Source: Podospora comata
Taxonomy: Eukaryota > Ascomycota > Sordariomycetes > Sordariales > Podosporaceae
Reading direction: 5' to 3'
Assembly (NCBI GenBank): GCA_017354895.1
Contig: CP071498.1
Location: 992,001-1,056,000 of the forward strand
DNA length: 64,000 nt
Shown: in pieces, positions 36,473 through 48,431 of the stretch
How the letters are laid out: every line of letters begins with the position of its first letter
Position numbering within the stretch: the first letter of the stretch is position 1
Made by a program: the position numbers and the translations under genes
The notes under the pieces: generated by a model
What the model was told of the DNA's origin: nothing
Seen by the model: only the letters and a program-made list of their open reading frames with translations
The model's database searches: none

Positions 36473-37971
36473 TGTGCGCTTGTTGCAAATGACTTTGGAG
36501 AAGATCTTAGATTTTGCCGTTCGAGGAAGCTGGTATGAACGCGCCAACACTTCTTGGAATCGCGAGGCTGATGAGATTCGACTGATTGCTGATTAGTGTT
36601 ATCGCGTCTTGGCGCTGTGCACATACCGGGGCAAGGTATGCATCAACTGAGCAGATGCCAAGAACCAAGATTAAGGCTTGTTGCTCCCCAATTCCGACTT
36701 CCGACAGCTCAGCAGTCCAGGGTACCCCGCTTTGGGTATCAATCGCTGTAGGTTAAATGAATGCTATGCTATTAAAGTCTAGGGCTGTTGCTACAGGGCG
36801 CGCGAATTTCACTGCCTACTGTTCTCGACCGCGTCGCGGGCATCCATCAGGCGACTTGAAATACAAAAGACCATTCGCTCAGCGCCGTGTGGCAGAGAAT
36901 AGAGACGGGCCGAGCGAGGTCAGTGCCTGTTTGAATATCTACACTACACAATATTTTTGTTGCCTTCCGATGTCTGTTTCCCATCAGCCACCCGTCGAAG
37001 AAAAATAGCGGACAACCTGACCTGGATTTTTTTTTCTTTTTCGAATCGACAACGCGTTTCCTCGAGTAAGTAGGACTGTGTGTGAGCAAACTCTCTACAC
37101 ATTGCTTCTTCTCTCCTGACAAGGACCCCCCGCAGAAGAGCGCAGCTGCCATTGGAACAAGCCTCTTAGCGCCTACCCGTTTGCTGGGGGTGTGCTTGCC
37201 TCTCAATGATAAAACCTTGGAGCTCAAAGTTTATAAATCTTCCAATCTCCAGCTCACCACCGCGTTGATTCCCTGTTTAGTTTTGCTTGCTTTCTATTTT
37301 ACATGCATGCCCTGGTGCTGCTGGATCTCTGTTAACACTGCTCGCTTTGTTATTAGCAAGCCCCGCGCCGTTCAACCGTGACGCATTGTACTTGCACGAC
37401 CTTCGAAGCTCGGAATTCCCCCGCGCCACTCGTTCGGCCCTCAGCCACTGACTGCTCCGGTAAGTGTAAACTTCTCTCCATATCTCTTAGCCCGCGCGCC
37501 ATGGGCACACAAACCGACATCCTTGAGGCCAACGTACCTTGTGCTCCTCATACAACACTCGTGTACATCCTGGACCAGAAGTAGAGTTGATAGACTTATC
37601 CTACCTACTCTTCCACATCCATGCACTTCGTGAGCCACCTTCATGTTTCGGCTCGCTGCATGGCTGTTGACTTCTCTTATGGCTATCAACTGCTAGACAT
37701 GTCAATTTTCTTCTACCTGCCGACGCCATCTAGACTTGGAAAACCATCCTTGGGTTTCTTGAGTTATTGTGGTAAACCTTGCGATTTGTCTTGGGCGTGT
37801 GAATATATTCTCGATGTATTCGAATAGTTGCTAACATGATTTTACAGAACCCCTGGCTGTGGTTGAGTTGCTGCCGCACCATCAGTCACAAAATCATAAA
37901 GTCGACAGATAGGAGACGTCCCAGCAACTCTGTGCTTGCCGCCTCGGCCCAGTCCGGGTCGCTGCTCCAAC
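36473..37971. promoter_or_regulatory. Divergent region, rvb2/coiled-coil gene
   Basis: A 1.5-kb interval between divergent starts, with T-rich patches and short open frames of no recognisable family. It probably holds a long 5' leader for the gene starting at 37972. Confidence 0.4.
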
Positions 37972-40510
37972 ATGTCTTCCGACCGTCGGGCGTCTGGGGC
38001 ACTCCCAAGCCGCCGTGGTCTCGACGAGAGATGGGACTCGTGGGGCTCACGGGATGTTCGTCGGGACGATTACTCCACTCGTGAGTCGAGAGACGATTAT
38101 TATCGTTCAGGAGATCGAGAACGCGAAAGAGAGTGGGAACGAGAGCGGGAACGTGACCGGGAGCGGGACCGAGATAGGGAGCGGGACCGAGACCGAGACC
38201 GTGACCGTGACCGTGACCGTGATAAGGATCGTGATAAGGACCGTGATCGTGATTGTGACCGTCAAAAGTTGTCGTCACATCATGTAGCATCACTAGTTGC
38301 TTCTGTCGACTCAGACCCCGTTAGTGGCGGAGCTCGTCAGGACTGTAGTGCCGCCACAGGAACACGTAAGTACTCCCGTGGATATATACGGACTGTCTCT
38401 AACGATTGCATTTGTTCTAGCAACTCGCCAGCTAGACATGTCCACAAAGGGTGCTGACGGGGTTGAGGAGGCTTTGAAGCACCTTGCAGCCATACTAGCG
38501 GAGAAAACACGCTTCAAAATGCACCTGGAATTGCTTAAGAAAAGCCAGGCGCAGAGGAACAAGGAGTACGAGAAAGCCAAGCGGAATGCCGCTTCCTTTG
38601 CTTCGGTGCCAGACTTGCAGAAGGAATATCGGGACAAGAGTGACAAGGAAATCAAGGATGTGGAGCATCATCTCAGGAAGCTGCACTCAATGGAGCAGAA
38701 CGCAATTACTTTCTTCATTAATTGTTTAACCTCCTTTCCGAACCAGACAGGCTTGCAAGCCCACGCCCTAGCCCAATCTCAAGCATCGACTGAAGAATTC
38801 GAGGCGGCGCTGGCAGCCTTGACCAAGACTGTTAAGCAACAACAAGAAAGCCTGAAGAGGCAGGAGGAAGGCTGGAAAGAGCATGGCGAAGCCGTTGCAA
38901 CCCAAATCGCACAGGCTGAGGAGAATCTCAAAAGTCGTGACGAAACGACCAAGGACATGATCGCCAAACTCGAGGCGAAGTTTGAGGCGAGGTTTCAGCA
39001 GTTGGAAGAAGGGAAAAAGCAAGAGCTGGAAGCCCAGAATCGGAAGTTCGAGGAGGTGCAGGCGAAATCCCAGGCCATGGAAATTGCCTTCAGTAACCTC
39101 AGTCAAAAGTGCCAAACCTTGGAGCAGGCTCTTTCCAGACAGGCCAAGACCTTGGAGGAATCGGCGCAGATTGTTGCGTCCCACACAAAGATTCTCGATG
39201 ACCACTCGAACAACCTAGCCGAGCATTCGGGCGAGTTCAACACCCACTCTGAAAAACTCGCTGTACACACCCAAACCCTTGCCGCACAAGAAGGAGCCCT
39301 TTCGCAGCAAAGGCAGGCCCTTGCTCAACAGTCTGAAGCGCAGGCTAACCAAAGCCAAGAGCTTGCAAATCAAGTCCAAAAACTCGACACTGTTGCCGAA
39401 TCGTGGCGCAACGAGTTGGACATGAGGCTTGTCACCATCACTAAGACGTGGCAGCACCAGCTTGAGGGAAGGCTTGAAAAGTCCAACGCCTCTCTACTAC
39501 ACCAGCAGAATCTCACAGGCGACATGTTTGATATCCGTACAGGATTGATGACAGTGATTGATAAGGTGAATAAGATGGAGACGCGGTTTTCCGGTATCGA
39601 TGACACGTTGGGGTCAGTGGGCAATAAGACCAACAAGATGGAGGAGCGACTTTCCAACATTGATGTGGACACGCTGGATGCTATGGGCGACATTACTGTC
39701 CAGTTCCCCAACCTTGAGGAGAAGGTTAAAGGTTTAGAGGGGAAAGTGAAAGCGCTTGAAGGCAACGTCAAGAACTTCCAAACAGAAGTCAGCAAAGTTC
39801 AACGACAACGATTCGAATCACCGACCATGGTGACGACGCCGACAACTGTCGAAGCGCCACTGGCAGGTTCTGCTGGGGTATCGAAGCAAGTCTTCTCGGC
39901 GACCATGCAGGCCATTACGGCCAAGTTTGGCGATTTGATCAATGCAGTTAAAAACGACTTCACGGCACTGGAAGACCGGGTGCAGTCGCTCGAAGCCAAG
40001 GCGCCCCTTAAGCAGGAGACTCTTGACAATCCGGATATGCGGTCTGACATTGCCCGACTAGACCTGGCCTTGACCAACCTGAAGTCGGAGGCGACACACA
40101 ACAAAGTCCAGATCAACAGTCTGACCGAGACTGCCAATAAGCTGGCCAAGAATCACCAAGTGGTCGAGGACACTTTGAAGAGCAACATCGGTTCTTTGAC
40201 TATGAGTATAAGCACCCTGGATGACCGCTTCAACAACCTGACCACCAAGAGCCTCTTTGACCACATGGTTTCGTACATCTCGACGCTCTACCCAGAGCCG
40301 GCTCAAATCAAGACGGATATTCGTCACCTCTTTGACCTGGTCAAGACGCTGCAGGCAGGCTTGCAGGACTGCCAGGGCAAGGTTGAAAAGGTGGACGACA
40401 TGGCGAAGGCGCTGGATTCGGATTACCATACAAATGTGAAGAAACGGAGGATTGATTCAAGCCCTAATATGGCGGGGCTGAACGGAGTTCCGAAGGGCGT
40501 TGCCTCCTAG
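37972..40510 (+). CDS. Unknown coiled-coil protein with alternating-charge N-terminus
   Basis: Two exons, 37972-38365 and 38421-40510, separated by a 55-bp intron (GTAAGT...CTAG), giving 827 aa. I do not recognise the family. Residues about 48-98 are alternating Arg-Glu, Arg-Asp and Lys-Asp dipeptides, a composition seen in RNA-processing proteins such as U1-70K and NELF-E. From about residue 135 nearly everything is predicted coiled coil by heptad pattern, with further segments (MGDITVQFPNLEEKVKGLEG, LINAVKNDFTALEDRVQSLE) to near 800. Residues about 380-455 form uninterrupted heptads with Leu/Phe at one core position and His, then Gln, at the other. The C-terminus carries a basic KKRRIDSSP, a possible nuclear signal. 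No membrane segment or signal peptide. A structural or scaffold role is plausible but unproven. Confidence 0.82.
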
Positions 40511-43058
40511 ATGCCTGAGCAACCCGGGGGAGGAGACCTGGGCCAAGGTGTACGACAAAGCGCTGCCATGCCGGCTATATGGTCACTAACAAGATGGCCA
40601 TTTGGAATTTAGGGGCAAGATTCTACGAGAAGAGAGCCTTGATTACTTGGCCTGGGTTTGCTCGGTGTGGTTGGAGAGTCTACAACGACCCCACGGGAGG
40701 GAGTGTGCATTTTTACGATTCTGCGCATTTCTTGTTTCTTCACAGCGTTGGGTTTTCCATCTTTATGCCCTTGACTTTTCGGTCACCTCGAGACTTTTGG
40801 TATGATTTACTAGCACGGCGTTATGGTTCGTTGAATGTTTTGGGGTGGGAAGGAAGGGCAAAGGACAAAGGCATGGTGTGCCAGTGACTACCTGGCACAC
40901 ATAAACGCTTTGCTCACGTACATACGTTGGAACCACTCATGTGTTTTTTTGCATCGCATTGCTGTTATGATTTACAGCATGGCGTCTTGGTTTTGGGGTT
41001 GACAAGCTGTCTTTAAATTACGTTGCGAAGACTAGAGGGAGGCAGGAAGGGAAGGAAAAGGGAAAGAAGCCTTGTGTTATAATGAAGCCTCGTTGATTTT
41101 ATCATCGACATCATGTTCGACCACGAACAACAGACGTTACATTCGTCAGTGGCATATTCTTATTTCTATCAATAACACCGACGGGCAGCAGGTTATAGCA
41201 TCTGAAGTTGGTTAAGGAAGGAGGAAGGTGAGGTCAAGGGAAGCGAGGAGTTTTGTATTTTTGGTGGTGACGTCTCACCTTAGATGTAAAATGGGCAGAT
41301 TAAGCTGCCTGACAAGTGACATATGTGTTGCGGGCTAATTCTTAGATTTACTAAATCAAACATTGTAATGTGTGTATCTGTGTTTGATTTTGGTTTGTCT
41401 AAATGTGAGCAGTCTATGAAGGGAAACAGAGCCAGTCTATGAAGGGAAACAGAGCCTTGCCAGGAACTGGAGTACCTAGGGGTGAGACAAATCACGTCAG
41501 CTGTCATACTTAAGCTTTGTGCTCCGGCGGCTTGGTTAAGAGGGATGCAGAAAGTCAAAACTGGGCACGTCTTTTTTTTTTTTTTGGGGGGTGCTGATGC
41601 CAAGACTTGTGTTATTTTCCCGGTTTGACTCTGTTGGATGAGATCGGACCAAGTGCCGGGTGATGGGCTGGCGCTAGGCCGAGATGGTTTGTTTCTTCCA
41701 AACCGAGTGACTGTTTATCTGTCTACTCCGTACCTAGGAAGAATGGGAAGAGTGATGGATGGGGGTGTACCTGTGACGATGAGAAGAACAGACGGGAACA
41801 TGTCCTAGGTGTAAATAAAAAAGTCCCCAGCGCAAAAAGAGCCAAGAATTCTGCAGACAGCTTCAGGTCGACCCGCCCGTAAAACAGAGCTGGAGCACAC
41901 CACTGACACTTCCCTGTCACCCTGTTCGCTGCCCCCGGTCCCCGGCGACTCCACTGTTCGCGCACCGCTGCCCGCCCGCGGGAATCCACCCTCGGCTTCC
42001 CACTGTCCACTGCCTGCACTGTCCGTTGTCCGCTGCCCACACCCACAGCAACACCCACGCCCACACCATCCTCAACATCACCACGTCCGGACCGCACGAT
42101 ACCATCTCCGATTTTCCCACGTTCGAGCCGGCTCGTGATCACGCTCGACCCCCGATTCCACTTCCCATACCTACCGCGCCCGTTCGATTGACCAGCCCGT
42201 TGCCCTGTCGCCATCATATGCGGGCAACATCACGACCAACCTACCGTCTTTTCGAGAGATGTGCTCGTGTCTGAGCCGCGAAGATAAGGTCGCTTCTCGG
42301 AGGCTGGGATAAACTCGGAGGACAACCACCGATTTCGACATCGCGAGGCGGTATTATTTTCTTCTGTCACGGACTGACGCCAGAGAGGCCTTGTCGCTAA
42401 CCGCCGAGCTTGTTGACGGGAACTTTTGGTACGTGTGTTGGCATATTCTGTCTGCCCGTTGGGGAAACCTTGATGCGAAAAGACCCAATTGCCCCGCAGA
42501 ATGAGGCCCGGATCTCTGATTCAACTCGAAAGGGGGGCAATATTATTTTATTTTATTTTTTGATCTCTTTGCGGGAAGCGCGCCGGGGAAAAAGAGGTTA
42601 TCGAAGACAGACACGGGACCATACTGACTGACGGGTCGCGACCTGGCAGACAATTTGCGCGCGCGCGCACGAGCTTTCTTCGTTTCTAGTTGCTTTGCGC
42701 ACCACCCTCCAAGCAGAGCTTGACATTGTGTTGTTCTTCTTCGGTTGCTTGCGTGCAGTTATTCGGTTGGCATCCTCAGGTTCCTTCCAAAGCTTCCGCA
42801 GACTACGGTCCAGCAGTTTAAACAGCAAACCTGCCTTTTGGGCCGCGGAAAGTTTGGTTTTCCACCTCCAACACCACCAAGCAAAGCTCCGGATTCTTCC
42901 CCATCATCGAACACGCACCGCACCAACATCCGCATCCTCCACTTTTTGTGCGGCAACGAGAGAAGAGAAAAGGCACCGCCAACGAGACGTCACCAACTAG
43001 AGAACGAGCTACACGACCGACCGCACCACTAAGATACGAGCGCCCAAATGTCCCAACA
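40511..43058. other. Gene-free region with 23-bp duplication and long leader
   Basis: About 2.5 kb without a supportable gene. A 102-residue open frame at 40579-40887 probably lies in the 3' UTR of the coiled-coil gene and has no recognisable features. A perfect 23-bp tandem duplication sits at 41411-41456. From about 41,880 to 43,058 the sequence is C-rich and probably contains the promoter and leader of the downstream gene, including a (GC)n run near 42657-42669. Confidence 0.45.
41411..41456. repeat. Perfect 23-bp tandem duplication
   Basis: The unit at 41411-41433 is repeated exactly at 41434-41456 (AGTCTATGAAGGG start, AGAGCC end). There is no third copy. Confidence 0.9.
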
Positions 43059-45784
43059 ATGAAGAGAACGATGGATGGAGCGAAGAAGAATGCAGAAGAT
43101 CTCGTGGCCCAGCATATTCTTCCCAACTGCCCGTACCATCTCTCGTTGTACCACAACCGCCAGTACCCCAAGGCTGAGGAGTGGTGGTTTAACGGCCCCA
43201 GCGCCCGCCTGCAATACCAGACCTTCTCGTCCGATGCCGAGCGTGGGTTTTTGTATACTGTACCGCCGTGGGTCATTGTCGAGGAGGAGCAGGCCGCTCA
43301 GATGCCGCCCAGACCGGTCCCCAAGACGGGCGAGAGGAAGAAGATAACGCTTTCCGAGGCGTTGAAGAGGAAGCAGTCGCCCATGTCGCCCATGGGGAAT
43401 AATAGTAGTAGTGAGACGCCGGTTAGATCGGAGAGCCGGGTGGCGAATGGGAGTGGTGCTCACAAGCCGCCACCACCGCCGCCATCGAGGGAGAGGGAGA
43501 GGGAGAGGGAGAGGGAGGTTGTGGTGAAGAAGGAGAGTTTGAAGCCAGTGGAGAGGTCGGATGCGCGTCGGGTGGTTTCCAAGACAGATTCCCGGCCGGA
43601 TTCCCGGGTGGAAAGGCCACCACGGCCAGAGGTGAATGGGGACAGGTACGAATTGAGAGGGAAGAGGTCGCTGTTGTGGCCGTCCATGCTAACAAAGACG
43701 ACAGAAGTAAACATGCCCCACCGCCACGGTCGCAGCCCGAACCCGAGAGCAGAAAACGTGTCGCGGATACTGAATCGAGCTTGCCCCCACAAAAGCGACC
43801 CAGGAGCGAGCAGGTCAGCACCTCGAAGCTCGACCGCGAATATGGCCGGCAGCCAAAACCGGAACCACCACGGGGTCGCGACAGAGGGGTCCCTGAGAGA
43901 ACACAAAGAGAGCGAGACACAAAGAATGATTCACTGCGTCCGACCACGAATGGCTTGGCGCCTGCGTCGACGGACAGGGACAGAGAAAATACTGCGTCTC
44001 CGAGATCAACAATACAAGTTAATGGGTCGAGAGTCCGACCAGATAGCGGCAGATCCACTCCTCGAAAAGGAGAAGGGTTGACGAAGTCGCTGTTGCCCGA
44101 GTTATTATCACCACTTCACCCAAGTCTGGAGGCCGAGCTCGAGGAGCACAGGCCGAGGAGAAAGCTGGCGGACAAGGCGCCACCGCGATCACAAAAGGCG
44201 GACGGGGGCCCGCCACCGGTGAAGAAGAGGAAACCGCCTGTGCTGCCGGAGCTTTTGTCGCCGACGCTGCCCGCGATTGTGGAGGAGGCTTTGATACAGA
44301 GCAACCAGACGCCGGCCAGAAATCAGTCGGGGAGTCAGTCAGAATCGTCTCCTAGCAGCGCAAGAAAGACCATCATTGCGGCCCCGTTGATATCACTCCC
44401 CCCACCGGTAGAGGAGAAGCCGCCCCCGCGACCCAGCAGGATCGTGACCCTGAAGCTGAAGAAGGCCAACGCCAAGCGGGCCAAGGACTTGTTGAGTCTG
44501 CCGTCGAAATCGGCAAAGGACGCCCTCAAAAAGGAGCGGTCGATCAGTGTGGAAGCAACGCCACCGCCAGCGAGAAAACGGCCTCGGCCAGCGGATGAGA
44601 TTGAGCAGCTCCCCGCTCCTCCGCCGGTCATACCACCCAAGTCCCGGGGTGTCAAGGCGGAGCTCATGAAGAATAACCATAACAGTCCGTCGACTCCGTT
44701 GAGGGTGCCGCCGCAGGGTGGTAGTGCTTCCCAACCTACACCCCTCCGCCCCAACTCGACAACCCCGTTGAAACACAGCATCACGGCGGCAGTGTCTGGG
44801 AGTGCCGAGGCGGTCACTGCTGCTGCTCGCCCCCCCACGAGGGATGTCGCACCCCTCGACCCGAAAACAATCGAAAAGTCGGAGCACCACCGGAAAATCC
44901 ATCAGGAGCTTGTGGCTTTGGGGACAAAGATCAAGCACACGCGGGATGACCTTTCCAAGTCTAGTCATGGAAACCCCTCCCCCGCAGAAGAGAAACGGCT
45001 CTCTGCCCTCCACCTCGAGATGGTCCTAACATATTTCCTCGCCTTTTACAACCTGAATTTGTCGAGGACGTTGGCGGGGAAGTCGGGGGATATCCAGATG
45101 TGGGAGTCGCTGCTGCCGCATATTGCGGAATTGAGGGGGAGACAGGGGGTGAGGCAGAGTAGGTGTTTGAAGGCGTTGGCTTGCCAGCTGCATGCGAGTT
45201 GTTTGGATCAGATTGTGCACGCGTATTTCATGCTTGATGAGGGGAGCGCGGGGGTGTGGTTTAGGCGGGTTGGCGGGGTGGTGCAGAAGGGGGGGAGGAT
45301 GTGGGCTGAGGCGGAGGGATTGGTTGGTTTGGTGGGGGAGGGGACGGGGTTGAGGATGAAGGGGGGGGTTATGGGGATGGGGGTTGAGGAGGTTGTTAGG
45401 GAGGCGTTGGTGGTTATGAGGAGGTGGGCGAAGGGGGAGGGGGTGGAGTGGGTTGGTGAGGGGGTGGGGAGGTGGGTTGGTGAGGGGGGAAAGGAGGATG
45501 GGGGGGGTGGTGGGCGGGAGAGGGGTGGTGGTGGGAGGGAAAGGGAGAAAGATGAGGGGAGAGACAGACACGGTGGAAGAGATCCCCCGCCGAGAGAACA
45601 TCGTGATCGGGATCGAGAACGGGGAGGTGGGAGGGATAGAGATCGGGATAGAGACCGAGATCGGGACCACCCTCCGCGTGAGAGAGAAAGGGATGGCCCA
45701 CCAAGTCACCGTGACAGGGATATGTTACGGGATCGAGACCGTGACAGAGGAGGAGGACGGAACTCGGAGCGGGCGGGGAGATGA
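43059..45784 (+). CDS. Large disordered nuclear-type protein; possible distant AF4/FMR2-like
   Basis: Two exons, 43059-43645 and 43705-45784, with a 59-bp intron (GTACGA...ACAG) that restores the frame (DRSKHAPPP across the junction), giving 888 aa. Not firmly recognised. The N-terminal 80 residues are well ordered and hydrophobic (NCPYHLSLYHNRQYPKAEEW, GFLYTVPPWVIVEEEQ). A long Pro/Ser/Arg-rich middle follows. Two copies of a short motif occur: LLPELLSPLHPSLEAELEE (about 334) and VLPELLSPTLPAIVEEAL (about 384). A helical C-terminal domain spans about 595-740 (KSEHHRKIHQELVALGTKIK, MVLTYFLAFYNLNLSRTL), ending in an Arg/Asp tail. The layout suggests a transcription-elongation-type factor related to AF4/FMR2 or fission yeast Ebp1, but this is inference. 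Confidence 0.78.
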
Positions 45785-46024
45785 GGATGGGTTGTTTGTT
45801 TGATTTTTTTGGTTGTTGATCATTTTATCTAGTTAGCGGGATACCACACCACTTGTTGCCAGCGAGGGTTTTTCTTTTTTTTTTTTTTTGCTATGGGAAT
45901 GGTATGGGATGGGGATGGGGAGTTTAAAGGTTTTGTTTCAAGTGTAAAATGGGATTGTCAGACATAAATCAAGTATGCAGATATGGGGATGGAAAGCGGA
46001 TTAGCTCACAAAGAGAAAAGGGGG

Positions 46025-46083
46025 TGTTGTTGTTGTTGTTGTTGTTATTGTTGTTGTTGTTATTGTTGTTGCTGTTGTTGTAT
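46025..46083. repeat. Imperfect (TTG)n microsatellite
   Basis: Roughly 19 trinucleotide units with a few A or C interruptions. Confidence 0.85.
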
Positions 46084-47737
46084 TTGAGGTGTGTGATATT
46101 GAGTGTTTAGCTTGGAAAGAGAGAGACTGTGGATGGATGAATGGATGGATTTGTTTAATATGGGTTGTTGTTGTTCTTTTGTTCCCCGGGGGGTCATGTA
46201 TGAGATTGTGATGTTGGGGGGGGGGGGAGGGGGGGGCGATATATGGACTTGATACCAGCCATGTTTTTGAGGTACCTGTGAGGAGAGCTGGGGGGTAAAA
46301 TGGATGTAAATGATACCTGTTAGCTGTTGGAAATTTTGAAGATGAGTTGGCTGTGATCTGGACAGCAGGTGTGAAAATGGCCGTGGTGTGATATCTACGG
46401 TGGTTAACAGGGTGCAGGACCCGTGGTTGATGGTCCATGGAGAGAGGTTATATCTATTTTGAGCACACTAGGTAAGGTAGGTACTTTTGTAAACGCAATC
46501 TTTGACTCATTCTATCATTAAGTTCTGAAGATTTGACTTTGGGGGATTAAGTGTCTTTCTCAGTCACCATTTCTATCTCACGGGCACAAACAATAGCTCC
46601 CTCCCAGTCAGACCTTTTTGCTTTGCTGATTCATGCAGGGCATAGTAGGCGAACTACCTCCTCACACAGGTAACAAAACACCTGTTGGGTTTCGTCAAAG
46701 GAAGGGTGGTTAGTGATTATAATGCGAATATACCCGAGGCTGTAGGGGAGAAACAAAGTCGTTTGTGACGGCGATTCATACATCTCATTCGCTATGGATA
46801 CCCATCATGTTCTTCGGTGATAAATTGTGGCTATATCTCCATTGTTTTGATGGTCTCGAAGTTGCTATATTAACAAGAGTCTATTTACGAATCACTTAAT
46901 TATTCCTGGTAGTGACAATCTCATAGTACTTTATCAAGTCTAATAAAAGTTGAGTAAATACCACTATTCTTCTCCATTCCACATCCCAATAACCCCTCCC
47001 GCCCCCGCCCCCGCCCCCTAAGCAGCAGCAGACTCCTTCCCTTCTCCCCGTCAGCCCAGCAAAACCAAACCCATCATCAAAAAGGTAATGTCTTCCCTTT
47101 TCTCACAGCCCACCCAACAGGTGGGTAACAGGTGAGCCACATTCGAAAAGCAAAGGAATTTTGATCTGATAATTTTAGATCCCCCAGAGTCTTCTTTTTG
47201 TTTTAAAGAGCATATCCCCCAGATCCCACTACACCGCCACCACACCACCCCTCAACTCCCCAACCCATGGATACCAAACCCGCCCAAGTACCCAGTCCAA
47301 TGCTCACGACCCAACAGCAACAAAAGACCACTTCATCATGAGGATGGCTGTCATCACGTGGAATCACCCAGCCTTCCCCGTCATAAGAAGCCGTCGTTGC
47401 TGAGATGTGGAAAGGTTAACAGTGAAGACACAGTAGAAGGGAGGTGTTATCAGGAAAGGGAAGAAAGTTTCGACACAGAGATCGTGCAACACTTTCCCGT
47501 CATGGACATGTACAGTGCTGTGAGGTGAAGTGAGCTATAAAAATATATATAGAAAGGGAGGGAAAGGGAAGGGGAAGGCGATGTCTGGGGGTTGGAAGCT
47601 AAGGGGAGGGAGGTGTGTATTAGACGTAGACTACCTAAGTAGGTAAGTTGGTTCTCTTGCAAGATAGTGTTGCTGTTGAAGCGGGTTGAAGATAATGGTA
47701 CGTTTGGTTTGGTTTTGTCAATGAATGACGACGTTCA

Positions 47738-47770
47738 GGTTGGTTTGGTTTGGTTTGGTTTGGTTTGGTT
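47738..47770. repeat. (GGTTT)n pentanucleotide repeat
   Basis: Six to seven tandem units of GGTTT, followed by a degenerate copy. Confidence 0.8.
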
Positions 47771-48236
47771 CAGTTTTGTAATGTCAAATGATGACACGTT
47801 TGTTGAGCTGCGCCAGTTGCAACAGTTGCAGGAGCTGCATGCTTTGTAGAATTTGTTTGGTGGTTGAAAAGTCAACGAGGTCAACGAGGGCAACGAGGTC
47901 AAAGTCTTCACCAGGCACGGCCATGCCGGTCTGGAGATGAAGAACACGATCGCTCAAGGGCGGTAGGGTCTGTCTGCAAGATGCGACGGTGAAGAGCATG
48001 GCTCTGGTGATGAGGATGCGGCAAGGTACACGCGGCAACACGCATAGGTGGGGGGAACGGGCAGAGTGCATGAGGTGAGGATCGGAGCTGTCACGTGCGG
48101 TCCGTGGTCTTGCGAGTCCCGTTCACAAAGTTGGAGTGCGCTGGTACACATCTCTGGCAACACATCGGGATCATCAAATCTGAGAAGACCCGAAAGATGA
48201 TCCGTCCTCTGCGGTTGATGGTTTGATCCCCCAAGT

Positions 48237-48431
48237 TCATCGTGTCAAGCCCCCGGTATCGCGACGGCTGGCAATATTCCCCTCGAGCACCTGAAAACAC
48301 AAAGTCTTGGACTCCGGTGGCATGTGATGCCACGGCCTGCATCTAGTGCAGACCAAAGATGATGTCTGATAGTCCATAGTCCGGCGGCAGCTGTCACACT
48401 CTCTGCCTGGTAGCGTGAGCCATTCTCTCAC
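48237..48431 (-). other. Doubtful Cys-rich open frame
   Basis: A minus-strand open frame whose best part contains two CxxC pairs twelve residues apart (CDSC and CTRC), the spacing of a small zinc ribbon or knuckle. There is no good ATG context, and stops bound it closely on both sides. It could be an exon of an unrecognised gene, a decayed gene or chance. Adjacent minus-strand frames at 48721-48936 and 48091-48342 are similarly short. Confidence 0.2.

Noticed and set aside
40579-40887. 102-residue open frame after the coiled-coil gene
   Set aside because: Starts within 70 bp of that gene's stop, shows no recognisable motif and no promoter space. More likely 3' UTR.
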